Below the pieces are notes generated by a model, which saw only the letters and a list, made by a program, of their open reading frames with translations, had not been told where the DNA came from and did not search any database. 64,000 nt of DNA, taken from NCBI RefSeq assembly GCF_001955715.1, contig NZ_CP019239.1, forward strand, positions 1,612,001 through 1,676,000, in the 5' to 3' direction. The first letter of the stretch is position 1. Each line of letters starts with the position of its first letter. This document shows, piece by piece, positions 9,608 through 17,780 of the stretch. Origin of the DNA: Rhodoferax saidenbachensis (GTDB lineage: Bacteria > Pseudomonadota > Gammaproteobacteria > Burkholderiales > Burkholderiaceae_C). A program made the translations under genes and the position numbers.

Positions 9608-9621
9608 GATTGGTTCCAATC
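9608..9621. promoter_or_regulatory. Palindrome between ilvD and the divergent lysR, candidate LysR operator
   Basis: GATTGG-TT-CCAATC is a perfect 6-bp dyad centred about 79 bp from the ilvD start and 39 bp from the lysR start. LysR regulators usually bind AT-rich dyads of this kind between divergent genes. The assignment rests on position and symmetry only. Confidence 0.45.
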
Positions 9622-9653
9622 CATTTTTTAAGGTGTATTAATATGTTTTGCAT

Positions 9654-10607
9654 ATGAGTAAGCCCATCCCGCAACTGCCCTGGATAGAGCTGCGCCTGTG
9701 GCGCCAGTTCGTCACCGTGGCCGAAGAACTTCATTTTGGCCGCGCGGCCCTGCGCCTGCACATGACGCAGCCGCCGCTGACCCAGGCCATTGCCCAGCTG
9801 GAGCGCAGCCTGGGGTTGCCGCTGTTCGCGCGCACCAAGCGCAGCGTGCAGCTCACGCCGCAGGGTCTGGCGCTGCTGCCGCAAGCGCAGGAGCTGTTGC
9901 AGCGCGCCCAGGGTCTGGTGGTGCAGGCACGCGCGCTGGCGGTGGGCGAGTCGGGGCGGTTGCGGTTGGCCTTTGTGTCCACCGTCGGCTTCTCGCTGCT
10001 GCCGCAGTGGGTGATGGCGTTCCGCCAGGAGTTTCCGGGCGTACAGCTCGATCTGGTGGAAGCCACGGGCGATGTGCAGCTGCAGCTGCTCAAGTCGGAT
10101 GAGGTGGACGCCGGTTTTGTGTTGCACGCCAGTGGTTTTGCCACCGAAGGCCTGCAGCGCCTGACCGTGGCGCAGGAGCCTTTGGTGCTGGCGCTGCCCG
10201 AATCGCACCCCTTGGCCAAACGCAAGACGCTGCGCCTGCAGGATGTCTGGGCGCAGCCGCTGGTGACCTTTCCGCGGCGCATCGTGCCCTCGCTGTTTGA
10301 CGCCATCTTTGGGATGTACCACGACGCGGGCAAGCTGCCGGTGGTGGCGCAGGAGGCGATACAGATGCAGACCATTGTGAATTTGGTGTCGGCCGGGCTG
10401 GGCGTGGCCTGGGTGCCGGCCAGCGTGCAGCAGTTTCAGCGGCCTGGCGTGGTCTACCGCAGCGTAGTGGGAGCCGTGCCGGGCTGCGAGACCAGCCTGG
10501 TGTGGCAACGCAGCAGTCCGGCCCTGGAGCGTTTCATGGCCTTTCACGACATTGCCCATGCCGCCAACGGGCACAATGCGGGCCATGCTGATCCATCCCC
10601 AAATTGA
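9654..10607 (+). CDS. LysR-family transcriptional regulator
   Basis: 317 residues from the ATG at 9654. The N-terminal winged helix-turn-helix has [21 protein letters not shown] followed by [21 protein letters not shown]. The type 2 periplasmic-binding fold follows ([50 protein letters not shown]). The pattern is close to the BenM/CatM-like LysR subgroup. It is transcribed away from ilvD across a 117-bp gap with a palindrome, and its last 23 bp overlap the lgt start. The effector is unknown; control of ilvD is a guess from position. Confidence 0.93.
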   Translation: MSKPIPQLPWIELRLWRQFVTVAEELHFGRAALRLHMTQPPLTQAIAQLERSLGLPLFARTKRSVQLTPQGLALLPQAQELLQRAQGLVVQARALAVGESGRLRLAFVSTVGFSLLPQWVMAFRQEFPGVQLDLVEATGDVQLQLLKSDEVDAGFVLHASGFATEGLQRLTVAQEPLVLALPESHPLAKRKTLRLQDVWAQPLVTFPRRIVPSLFDAIFGMYHDAGKLPVVAQEAIQMQTIVNLVSAGLGVAWVPASVQQFQRPGVVYRSVVGAVPGCETSLVWQRSSPALERFMAFHDIAHAANGHNAGHADPSPN

Positions 10608-11397
10608 CCCCATCGCCCTGCAAGTGGGCCCCCTGGCCGTGCACTGGTATGGCCTGACCTACCTCGCAGCCTTTGCGCTGTTCATGTTTCTGGGCTACCG
10701 CCGGTTGCGCCATGCGCCGTTCAATGCACTGACCGGCCCGCAGGCCTGGGCCTTCAAGGATGTCGAAGACATCTTGTTTCTCGGCGTCATGGGCGTGGTG
10801 TTGGGCGGGCGTATTGGTTATTGCCTGTTTTACAAGCCCGGTTATTACGCAACCCACCCGCTGGAGGTGTTTTATGTCTGGCAGGGCGGCATGAGTTTTC
10901 ATGGCGGCATGCTGGGTGTGATTGCCTCCATGGCCTGGTTTGCGCGCTCGCGCGGTCGGTCGTTCTGGCAGGTCGCCGACTTTGTGGCGCCGTGTGTGCC
11001 TACCGGTTTGGCCGCTGGGCGCGTCGGCAACTTCATCAATGGCGAGCTCTGGGGCCGTCTGGCCGATCCCGCGTTGCCTTGGGGCATGGTGTTTCGTGAC
11101 GGCGGCCCGCTGCCGCGCCATCCTTCGCAGATTTACCAGTTTCTGATGGAGGGACTGCTGCTGTTTGTGCTGCTGTGGTGGTACGCCAGCAAGCCACGCA
11201 AGCAGGGGCAGGTGGCTGCGGCCTTCCTGTTTGGCTATGGCGTGTTCCGTTTCATTGCCGAATTCTTCCGCGAACCCGATGCCCACCTGCTGTGGCTGCA
11301 GCAGCAGTCCGGCATGAGCATGGGCCAGTGGCTCTGCCTGCCCATGATTGTGGGTGGCGCCGTGTTGTGGCGCTGGGCCAGCACCCGTACCGCGTAA
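10585..11397 (+). CDS. lgt: Phosphatidylglycerol:prolipoprotein diacylglyceryl transferase
   Basis: 270 residues from MLIHPQIDP. It moves the diacylglyceryl group from phosphatidylglycerol onto the lipobox Cys of prolipoproteins in the inner membrane. Diagnostic features: the HWYGLTYL motif, [19 protein letters not shown] with the catalytic-region His, and the Lgt signature [13 protein letters not shown]. There are seven predicted TM segments, ending with [13 protein letters not shown]. Two upstream in-frame ATGs (10552, 10576) exist; I chose 10585 because family N-termini begin close to this point. The start overlaps the end of lysR. Confidence 0.96.
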   Translation: MLIHPQIDPIALQVGPLAVHWYGLTYLAAFALFMFLGYRRLRHAPFNALTGPQAWAFKDVEDILFLGVMGVVLGGRIGYCLFYKPGYYATHPLEVFYVWQGGMSFHGGMLGVIASMAWFARSRGRSFWQVADFVAPCVPTGLAAGRVGNFINGELWGRLADPALPWGMVFRDGGPLPRHPSQIYQFLMEGLLLFVLLWWYASKPRKQGQVAAAFLFGYGVFRFIAEFFREPDAHLLWLQQQSGMSMGQWLCLPMIVGGAVLWRWASTRTA

Positions 11398-11409
11398 TCC
11401 TGAATCTGA

Positions 11410-11452
11410 TAGGGCCTGTTCGCACTCGGAAAATTAGTGTGAACAGGCCCTA
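11410..11452. terminator. Long hairpin after lgt
   Basis: A 16-bp inverted repeat with one G-U pair (TAGGGCCTGTTC.. / ..GAACAGGCCCTA) and an 11-nt loop, starting 13 bp after the lgt stop. It has no T-run, so it is either an atypical terminator or a mobile palindromic repeat unit. Confidence 0.55.
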
Positions 11453-11500
11453 GGGTAAACACCGGCCTGCCAAGGCTTGACCGGTGTGCGACATTGACTT

Positions 11501-11518
11501 GTAATTATCCGTAATTAC
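11501..11518. promoter_or_regulatory. Candidate GntR operator upstream of the malonate operon
   Basis: GTAATTA-TCCG-TAATTAC is a perfect 7-bp dyad ending 13 bp before the gntR start, and the half-motif AAAATTACG recurs at once downstream. A TTGACT hexamer (11495-11500) abuts it and could be a -35 box. Autoregulation by the GntR protein is the simplest reading. Confidence 0.6.
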
Positions 11519-11531
11519 AGAAAATTACGTG

Positions 11532-12200
11532 ATGCGCCTGATCCACAACTCCCTGCACGACGAAGTCGCCGACGGCCTGCGTGCGCGGATTTTTGATGGT
11601 GTGTTGGCGCCAGGCAGTTTTATTGACGAGGCGGCGTTGTGTGCCGATCTGGCCATCTCGCGCACACCGCTGCGCGAGGCGCTGAAGGTGCTGGCGGCCG
11701 AAGGCCTGGTGCGCCACGAGCCGCGGCGCGGCAGCTTTGTGAGCCAGGTGACCGAGCAGGACCTGGACGAGATATTCCCGGTCATTGCGCTGCTCGAAGG
11801 CCGCTGCGCGCTGGAGGCCACGCGCAACGCGACAGACGCCGACATTGCCGCGCTGGAGACCCTGCACGCCAGCTTGCAGCAACACGCCGCAGCCAAACGC
11901 ATTACCGACTACTACGCGGTCAACTTCACGATCCACGAGGCCATCATCACCCTGGCCAACAACCGCTGGCTGGCGCAAAGCATTGCCGACCTGCGCAAGA
12001 TCCTGAAGCTGGCGCGCCTGCAGCAGTTGCACGCGCCGGGCCGGCTGGAGCAAAGCCTGAGCGAACACCTGGCCGTGTTTGCTGCCATCAAGGCACGCGA
12101 TGGCGAGGCCGCCGACGCCGCCATGCGCACCCATTTGCTGCGCCAGCGCGAGGCCTTGCGCGAGCTGGCCCGTACCCAGAAAAGCAGGTTGCTCGCATGA
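11532..12200 (+). CDS. GntR/FadR-subfamily regulator of the malonate operon
   Basis: 222 residues; a GTG one codon upstream (11529) is an alternative start. The N-terminal winged helix has LHDEVADGLRARIFDGVLAPG and DLAISRTPLREALKVLAAEGLV. The C-terminal FCD effector domain follows, with the HEAIITLANNRWLA metal-site region. Its TGA overlaps the ATG of the malonyl-CoA decarboxylase gene (ATGA), so regulator and enzyme are co-translated. By analogy with MatR of rhizobial malonate operons it should be a repressor relieved by malonate or malonyl-CoA; the ligand is inferred from context. Confidence 0.9.
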   Translation: MRLIHNSLHDEVADGLRARIFDGVLAPGSFIDEAALCADLAISRTPLREALKVLAAEGLVRHEPRRGSFVSQVTEQDLDEIFPVIALLEGRCALEATRNATDADIAALETLHASLQQHAAAKRITDYYAVNFTIHEAIITLANNRWLAQSIADLRKILKLARLQQLHAPGRLEQSLSEHLAVFAAIKARDGEAADAAMRTHLLRQREALRELARTQKSRLLA

Positions 12201-13696
12201 ACCAAGATTCGTGGATCAACCGCAATGTGGCACGGCTCATGCCCGGGAATTCCAAGCCGAAAGAGGCTGTAGCCAGCGTGGAGTCTGCGCAAGCAGCTCC
12301 TAAAAAAGTAGCAAATGGAGCTGCCGGTGCGGTGGCCGACAAAGCCCCCGGGGGGCAGCGCAGCACCCGCACACGCTTGCAGGCCACGCTGCGCCACGCC
12401 GGTGAGGCCTTGTCCCCGCGCATGCTGCGCCGCACGCTGAATGAGCTGCAGGCCGTGATCGACGACCGCGTGAGCGAGGTCGAAGGCGGGCGCCGCGCGG
12501 CGGCGCTGATGGACTGGTACGCCGGGGCCACACCGGAGCGCCGCCAGGATATGTGGCTGTTGATGAGCGAAATGTTCGTGGCCGATGCGCAGAAGGTGAA
12601 GGCCGCACAGGCACAGTTTGCCGCCGCGCTGGGCACGCCCGACGAGGCCGCCGCCGAGGTGCACTACCGGCGCGCCACGGTGTCGCCGCGTCGGCGTGTG
12701 CTGCAGCGCTTCAGTGCGGACGCCGCAGGCATCCGTTTTCTGGTGAATCTGCGTGCCGAGATGCAGCCTGCACTCAAAGGCGACAAACGCCTGCAGGCGC
12801 TGGACGTGGAGATGGAGTACATGTTCTCCACCTGGTTTGATGTGGGCTTTCTGGAACTGCGCCGCATCAGTTGGGACTCGCCGGCTTCGCTGGTGGAAAA
12901 GCTGATCCGTTACGAGGCCGTGCACGACATCAAGAGCTGGGCCGACGTGAAGAACCGGCTCGACTCGGACCGCCGTTGTTACGGTTTTTTCCATCCGCAC
13001 CTGCCGGACGAGCCGCTGATCTTTGTGGAGGTGGCACTGATGGATGCGCTGGCCGACAGCATCACGCCGCTGCTGGACGAATCGGCCGACGCGTCGGACC
13101 TGAAAGCGGCCACCACCGCCATTTTTTACTCCATCAGCAACACACAGGATGGCCTGCGTGGTGTGAGTTTTGGCGACTCGCTGATCAAGCGTGTGGTGGA
13201 AACGCTCAAGGCTGAATTTCCCAAACTCAAGATTTTTGCCACGTTGTCACCGATCCCCGGTTTCAGGTCCTGGTTGGGCAAAAACGTAACGGGTTTGCTG
13301 GAGCGGTTGGATGCCAAGAGCCGCGAGGAGCTGGGTCGGGCGGTGGGTTTTGAGCCGGTCACAGCCGCGCATTTTCTGGCCGCAGCCGAGTCGCCACTGG
13401 TGCTGAAAGCGGCATCGCCTGTGCGGCAGATGCTGCTGCGCAGTGCCGCGCAGTACCTGGGGCAGGAGACGGTGCAAGGCCGGCCCCTCGATGCGGTGGC
13501 GCGTTTTCACCTGGGCAATGGCGCACGCGTGGAGCGGCTGAACTGGGCCAGTGATCCGTCGCCCAAAGGGCTCAAACAATCGTATGGGTTGATGGTCAAT
13601 TACCTCTACGACCTCAAGCGCCTGGACAAACACCGCGAGGTGTTGTCCCAGGGCAAGATTCCGGTGGCACCGGCCATCCAGGAGCTGTTTTTCTAG
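12197..13696 (+). CDS. matA: Malonyl-CoA decarboxylase
   Basis: 499 residues. It converts malonyl-CoA to acetyl-CoA and CO2. The MCD fold is recognisable from RFLVNLRAEMQPAL, the catalytic-domain phrase EVALMDALADSI, the Ser motif FATLSPIPGFRSWL and the His motif DAVARFHLGNGARVERLNW. The C-terminus ...PAIQELFF lacks the peroxisomal SKL of eukaryotic MCD. Residues 23-40 are encoded by a copy of the dispersed 56-bp repeat, in a low-complexity AAPKKVANGAAG linker ahead of the helical domain. It is coupled to gntR by a 4-nt overlap, and the substrate is supplied by matB downstream. Confidence 0.95.
   Translation: MNQDSWINRNVARLMPGNSKPKEAVASVESAQAAPKKVANGAAGAVADKAPGGQRSTRTRLQATLRHAGEALSPRMLRRTLNELQAVIDDRVSEVEGGRRAAALMDWYAGATPERRQDMWLLMSEMFVADAQKVKAAQAQFAAALGTPDEAAAEVHYRRATVSPRRRVLQRFSADAAGIRFLVNLRAEMQPALKGDKRLQALDVEMEYMFSTWFDVGFLELRRISWDSPASLVEKLIRYEAVHDIKSWADVKNRLDSDRRCYGFFHPHLPDEPLIFVEVALMDALADSITPLLDESADASDLKAATTAIFYSISNTQDGLRGVSFGDSLIKRVVETLKAEFPKLKIFATLSPIPGFRSWLGKNVTGLLERLDAKSREELGRAVGFEPVTAAHFLAAAESPLVLKAASPVRQMLLRSAAQYLGQETVQGRPLDAVARFHLGNGARVERLNWASDPSPKGLKQSYGLMVNYLYDLKRLDKHREVLSQGKIPVAPAIQELFF
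12262..12315 (+). repeat. Dispersed 56-bp repeat, copy 1 (inside malonyl-CoA decarboxylase gene)
   Basis: It shares the core TGCGCAAGCAGCTCCT...GTAGCAA with five other copies in the window, closest to the copy at 33608. It is read in frame as part of the N-terminal linker of the enzyme. Confidence 0.65.
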
Positions 13697-13738
13697 TGTG
13701 TGGTTCAGCGTTTTATATATAACAAGCAGGAGACAAAC

Positions 13739-14746
13739 ATGACCCGATTCCCAAACTTTGGCGGCACCAGCCGTCGCAGCCTTTTGGCCACCGGTGCCGC
13801 CGCGGCCACTGCCTGGGCGCTTTCGCCCCTGGCCGCACTGGCCCAGGGCCGCTGGCCGGCCAAGCCGGTCACGCTGGTGGTGCCGTTCCCGGCTGGCGGT
13901 GGCACCGACGCGTTTGCACGTCCCATGTCGGCCCAGTTCGCCAAACTCACCGGTACCCAACTGGTGATCGACAACCGCGGCGGTGCCGGCGGCACGCTGG
14001 GCGCCAGCATTGCAGCCAGGGCCCAGCCCGATGGTTACACGCTGTTCATGGGCGCGGTGCACCATGCGATTGCCCCCAGCATGTACCCCAAGCTGGACTA
14101 CGATATCCAGAAAGACTTCATCCCGCTGGCACTGGTGGCCAACGTGCCCCAGGTGCTGGTGGTCAACCCGAAAAACGTGCCCGGTGACTTCAAGGCCTTC
14201 CTGGCCCAGGTCAAGGCCAACCCCGGCAAGATGAACTACGGCTCGGCGGGCGGTGGTACATCGCATCACCTGGCGGGCGAGTTGTTCAAGCAGCAGACCA
14301 ACACCTTCATCACCCACATTCCCTACCGGGGTGCCGGTCCTGCGCTGCAGGACCTGATGGCGGGCAGCGTAGACATGATGTTTGATGGTCTGGGTTCTTC
14401 GGCGGCCCATATCAAGGGCGGGCGCATCAAGGCGTTGATGGTGTCGGGCAGCAAGCGCAATCCGGCGTTTCCGGATGTGCCTTGCGCGGCGGAGCTCGGC
14501 CTGCCCGACTACACGGTGACCACCTGGTACGGCCTGTGGGCACCCAAGGGCACACCGGCGGATGTGCAGGCGCGTATCGTCGAAGAAATCAACCGGCTCG
14601 CGGCGGCTGACGAGATCAAGGCCAGTTGGGCCAGCAACGGTGCCGAGTTTGGCAAACTCACGCCTGTACAGTTTGGCGCCTTTGTGGATGCTGAGGTCAA
14701 GCGCTGGTCTGCGGTGGTGAAAGCCTCCGGCGCCAAGCTGGATTAA
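13739..14746 (+). CDS. Bug/TctC-family periplasmic solute-binding protein (malonate operon)
   Basis: 335 residues from an ATG preceded by AGGAGA. The signal peptide carries a twin-arginine motif (SRRSLLATG...LAALAQ), so Tat export is likely. The Bug fold signatures are PVTLVVPFPAGGGTDAFARP, IDNRGGAGGTLGASIAA and HIPYRGAGPALQDLMAG. Bug proteins deliver carboxylates to tripartite tricarboxylate transporters or act in sensing. The TctA/TctB membrane partners are not adjacent, so it must share a transporter or act as an orphan receptor. Position suggests malonate as ligand; this is inference. Confidence 0.92.
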   Translation: MTRFPNFGGTSRRSLLATGAAAATAWALSPLAALAQGRWPAKPVTLVVPFPAGGGTDAFARPMSAQFAKLTGTQLVIDNRGGAGGTLGASIAARAQPDGYTLFMGAVHHAIAPSMYPKLDYDIQKDFIPLALVANVPQVLVVNPKNVPGDFKAFLAQVKANPGKMNYGSAGGGTSHHLAGELFKQQTNTFITHIPYRGAGPALQDLMAGSVDMMFDGLGSSAAHIKGGRIKALMVSGSKRNPAFPDVPCAAELGLPDYTVTTWYGLWAPKGTPADVQARIVEEINRLAAADEIKASWASNGAEFGKLTPVQFGAFVDAEVKRWSAVVKASGAKLD

Positions 14747-14771
14747 ATAGACGGGCCCTAGTGGAGGTTGG

Positions 14772-15566
14772 ATGGAGATTCAAGGCAGCGTGCAGGTGCG
14801 CCGTGACAGGCAGGTGGTCTGGGTCACGCTGGACCATGACCGCAAGTACAACGCCATGTCGCGCGCGATGTGGCGGTCACTCAAAACCGTGTTTGAGGAG
14901 ATCCAGCAGGACGCTCAGGTGCGCTGCGTGGTGGTGCGTGGCGCACGCGGGCACTTTTGCGCGGGGGGCGATATTGCCGAGTACCCATCGTTCCGCTTCG
15001 ATGCGGCCGAGCTGGAAACATTCCACGAGGAAGAAGTGTGGGGCGGCCTGCAGGCCATGCTGGACTGTGACGTGCCCATCGTCGCCCAGATCGAAGGTTT
15101 CTGCATGGGCGCGGGGGTGGAGATAGCGAGCTGCTGCGATATCCGCATTGCCAGCAGCGCGGCCCGGTTTGGCGCACCCATTGCACGCCTGGGTTTCCCT
15201 ATGGCGCCCAAAGAGGCGGCCCTGGTGGCGCAGGCGGTCGGTGCCAGCACGGCCCGGGCCATGCTGCTGGCGGCTGAGATCTTTGACGCAGACTACATGC
15301 AGCGGCGCAATTTTCTGATGCAGATATTCAGCGAAGAGGAAATTGCCACCCAGGCGCTGCAGCTCACCATCCGTATGGCGGCGCTGGCGCCCCAGGCTGC
15401 ACGTTTGAATAAACAGACATTTAGAGCATTAAATCGGCCTCCAGCCCTTATGGATACTGCGCAAGCAGCTATTGAATCAGGAGCAAATCCGTACGCCTAC
15501 GCCAACAGCGCCGAGCACCGCGAGGGGGTCATGGCCTTCACGGAAAAGCGCAAACCCCAGTTCTAG
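14772..15566 (+). CDS. Enoyl-CoA hydratase/isomerase (crotonase) family protein
   Basis: 264 residues. The crotonase fold shows both oxyanion-hole regions, GHFCAGGDIAEY (residues 60-71) and GFCMGAGVEIA (109-119). Glu117 matches the first catalytic Glu of hydratases, but where hydratases have PE(I/V) this protein reads PIA (136-138), so the second acid appears missing. It may not be a plain hydratase. A copy of the dispersed repeat encodes residues about 220-239, in the C-terminal helical region. The gene sits in the malonate operon between the Bug gene and matB; its role there is unclear. Confidence 0.88.
   Translation: MEIQGSVQVRRDRQVVWVTLDHDRKYNAMSRAMWRSLKTVFEEIQQDAQVRCVVVRGARGHFCAGGDIAEYPSFRFDAAELETFHEEEVWGGLQAMLDCDVPIVAQIEGFCMGAGVEIASCCDIRIASSAARFGAPIARLGFPMAPKEAALVAQAVGASTARAMLLAAEIFDADYMQRRNFLMQIFSEEEIATQALQLTIRMAALAPQAARLNKQTFRALNRPPALMDTAQAAIESGANPYAYANSAEHREGVMAFTEKRKPQF
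15431..15486 (+). repeat. Dispersed 56-bp repeat, copy 2 (inside crotonase gene)
   Basis: It begins AAATCGGCCTCCAGCCC and contains ACTGCGCAAGCAGCTATT. It is read in frame without a stop. Its left half matches the intergenic copy at 39021 almost exactly. Confidence 0.8.
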
Positions 15567-15593
15567 ACCCTAACCGCCGTGCGCCGCCGACCC

Positions 15594-15652
15594 TGTTCGT
15601 TCGCCCAGAGCCTGTCGCAGGGAAGGGCTTCGACAGGCTCAGCCCGAACGGT
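15594..15652. repeat. REP-like palindromic element
   Basis: A 9-bp perfect stem AGCCTGTCG/CGACAGGCT sits inside a longer imperfect dyad. On the minus strand it reads GGGCTGAGCCTGTCGAAGCC, a sequence I know as a frequent intergenic palindrome in beta-proteobacteria. It lies in the 108-bp gap before matB and could attenuate transcription or protect mRNA ends. Confidence 0.6.
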
Positions 15653-15674
15653 GTAATTTTTTGGAAACACTTGC

Positions 15675-17207
15675 ATGCCTGCTTCTGACAACGCCAATCT
15701 TTTCGCCGCCCTGCGCGCCGCCTTTCCCAGCGACCTTGCTGCCTGTGCGGTGGAGACCGATAGCGGCTTGCAATACACATGGGGCGACCTGGAGCACGCC
15801 ACCGCCATGGTGGCCAACCTGCTCGAATCTCTGGATTTACCCGAAGGTGCGCGCATCGCCGTGCAGGTGGAAAAATCGGTGGAGGCACTGGTGCTGTACC
15901 TGGCCACGCTGCGCGCCGGGCTGGTGTACCTGCCGCTGAACACCGCCTACCAAAGCGCCGAGATGGCGTACTTCATCGAAGACGCGCAGCCCGCCGTGGT
16001 GGTGTGCAGTGGGCGCAACTTTGGCTGGGTCAGCAAGATGGCCTTCTTGGCCGGCACCGCCTATGTGTTCACCCTGAACGACGACCGCACCGGCTCGCTG
16101 CTGGAGCGCGCAGCGCAATTCCCCAGGACACACACCATTGCCCAGCGCCAGAGCGATGATCTGGCCGCCATCATCTACACCAGCGGCACCACCGGGCGCA
16201 GCAAGGGTGCGATGCTGTCACACGGAAACCTGCTGTCCAACGCGCGGGTACTGCAAACCTACTGGGACTGGAAGCCCGGCGATGTGCTGATCCATGCGCT
16301 GCCCATCTTCCACGTGCACGGCCTGTTTGTCGCCATCCATGGCGCGTTGATCAATGGCAGCAAGATGGTGTGGTGCGCCAAGTTCGACCCCAAGGTGGTC
16401 CTGCAGCATTTCCCGCGTGCCACCGTGTTCATGGGCGTGCCCACGCTGTACGTCCGTCTGCTGGCCGAGCCCGGATTGAATGCCCAGGCCGTCCAGAACA
16501 TGCGTCTGTTTGTTTCCGGGTCGGCGCCCATGCTGGTGGATACGCACCACCAATGGCAGCAGCGCACCGGCCATACGATTCTGGAGCGTTACGGCATGTC
16601 CGAGACGGTGATGCTGACCTCCAACCCCGGCCGTGCGTCGGACGGCGAACGCGTGGTGGGAACAGTGGGACAGCCGTTGCCTGGCGTGTTACTGCGGGTG
16701 CGTGATGAGGCGGGTAAAGACTTGCCCGTGGGTGAAACCGGCGGCATCGAGGTGCGCGGACCCAATGTGTTCCAGGGTTACTGGCAAATGCCTGAGAAAA
16801 CCGCGCAGGAGTTCACCGTTGACGGTTTTTTCAAGACCGGTGATGTGGGGCACGTGGATGCACAGGGTTACGTCACCATCGTGGGCCGCAGCAAGGACCT
16901 GATCATCAGCGGGGGATACAACGTCTATCCCGCAGAGATCGAGGGCTATATCAACAACCTGCCTGGCGTGGCCGAGAGCGCCGTGGTGGCGGTGCCGGAT
17001 GCCGATTTTGGCGAGGTGGGCGTCGCTGTCATCGTGCCACTGGCAGGCGCAAGGGTAGACCCCGTGCAGGTGATCGCCACGCTGAAGGCCACGCTGGCCA
17101 ACTTCAAGGTGCCCAAGCGCTGCGAAGTGGTTGCCGAGCTACCGCGCAATGCCATGGGCAAGGTACAAAAGAACCTGCTGCGGGCCCAGTACCAAACCGG
17201 CACCTGA
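15675..17207 (+). CDS. matB: Malonyl-CoA synthetase
   Basis: 510 residues of the acyl-CoA synthetase (ANL) superfamily. It ligates malonate to CoA with ATP via malonyl-AMP. The AMP-binding signature is YTSGTTGRSKGA (about 167-178), with the downstream ERYGMSET motif, the GFFKTGDVG hinge region, GRSKDLIISGGYNVYP and the catalytic Lys in PRNAMGKVQKNLL. The phrase FHVHGLFVAIHGALINGSKM is typical of MatB. It is the last gene of the malonate operon, so malonate is activated here and decarboxylated by the upstream enzyme to acetyl-CoA. Confidence 0.94.
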   Translation: MPASDNANLFAALRAAFPSDLAACAVETDSGLQYTWGDLEHATAMVANLLESLDLPEGARIAVQVEKSVEALVLYLATLRAGLVYLPLNTAYQSAEMAYFIEDAQPAVVVCSGRNFGWVSKMAFLAGTAYVFTLNDDRTGSLLERAAQFPRTHTIAQRQSDDLAAIIYTSGTTGRSKGAMLSHGNLLSNARVLQTYWDWKPGDVLIHALPIFHVHGLFVAIHGALINGSKMVWCAKFDPKVVLQHFPRATVFMGVPTLYVRLLAEPGLNAQAVQNMRLFVSGSAPMLVDTHHQWQQRTGHTILERYGMSETVMLTSNPGRASDGERVVGTVGQPLPGVLLRVRDEAGKDLPVGETGGIEVRGPNVFQGYWQMPEKTAQEFTVDGFFKTGDVGHVDAQGYVTIVGRSKDLIISGGYNVYPAEIEGYINNLPGVAESAVVAVPDADFGEVGVAVIVPLAGARVDPVQVIATLKATLANFKVPKRCEVVAELPRNAMGKVQKNLLRAQYQTGT

Positions 17208-17230
17208 GCCGCAGGACACGCCCGGTAGGG

Positions 17231-17674
17231 CTACTTCAGTATCAGTACCGGAACGGTGGCGTGCGTCAACACGTGCTGGGTTTCACTGCCCAGCAGCAGG
17301 CGCTTGATGCCCTTGCGGCCATGGGAGGCCATCACGATCAAATCACAGCGGTGTTTTTTGGCGGCCGCAATGATGGCGTCAGACACCAGGTCTGATTTCA
17401 CGGTCACGGCTTTGGTTTTCACACCCTTGGCCAGCGCCGCCTTTTGTACGGCATCCACCACGGCCTGACCGTCTTCGGCCCATTGGCGTTCGATCTTCTG
17501 GATGTAGGCAGGGTCCATCGCCACGCCGCCTTCGAAATAACTCTGCGGGTAACGGGGTACCACCTTGACGGCCACCAGATCGGCGCCGCTGAGCGCTGCC
17601 AGTTCTATGGCGCTGCGAACCGCCGTCTGGGAGAGTTTGGACCCATCGGTGGCGACCAGGATGCGTTTGTACAT
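17231..17674 (-). CDS. Universal stress protein A family, paralogue 1
   Basis: 147 residues, a single Usp domain beginning MYKRILVATDGSKLS and ending with the ATP-binding-type loop MASHGRKGIKRLLLGSETQHVLTHATVPVLIL. A nearly identical paralogue lies at 29943-30386, and the two genes flank the whole cbb3 oxidase block. The 107-bp gap to ccoI contains a perfect FNR box, so anaerobic induction is plausible, as for many Usp genes. It is convergent with matB. Confidence 0.93.
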   Translation of the reverse strand: MYKRILVATDGSKLSQTAVRSAIELAALSGADLVAVKVVPRYPQSYFEGGVAMDPAYIQKIERQWAEDGQAVVDAVQKAALAKGVKTKAVTVKSDLVSDAIIAAAKKHRCDLIVMASHGRKGIKRLLLGSETQHVLTHATVPVLILK

Positions 17675-17730
17675 GGAAGACTCCTTGCTGGTTGAGAGTC
17701 CACAGCGTACCCCTTATGTGTCTTTGGGCC

Positions 17731-17744
17731 TTGATCTGTATCAA
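17731..17744. promoter_or_regulatory. FNR/ANR box between uspA and ccoI
   Basis: TTGAT-CTGT-ATCAA matches the FNR consensus (TTGATnnnnATCAA) at all ten defined bases. It is centred 63 bp from the uspA start and 43 bp from the ccoI ATG, so it may serve both divergent genes. Confidence 0.9.
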
Positions 17745-17780
17745 GGGATGCAGCACACTTGTCCTGCACACTGTCACACC

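Noticed and set aside
8073..9641. 522-codon plus-strand frame opposite ilvD
   Set aside because: Shadow of a strongly conserved gene with no motif of its own.
9537..10613. Open upstream extension of ilvD that would make a 923-residue protein
   Set aside because: It is the exact antisense of lysR, rich in His/Gln as expected of shadow frames, and IlvD homology begins only at the ATG at 9536.
11639..12196. Open extension upstream of malonyl-CoA decarboxylase, reading through gntR in another frame
   Set aside because: Overlaps a well-supported regulator; the ATGA start at 12197 agrees with family N-termini.
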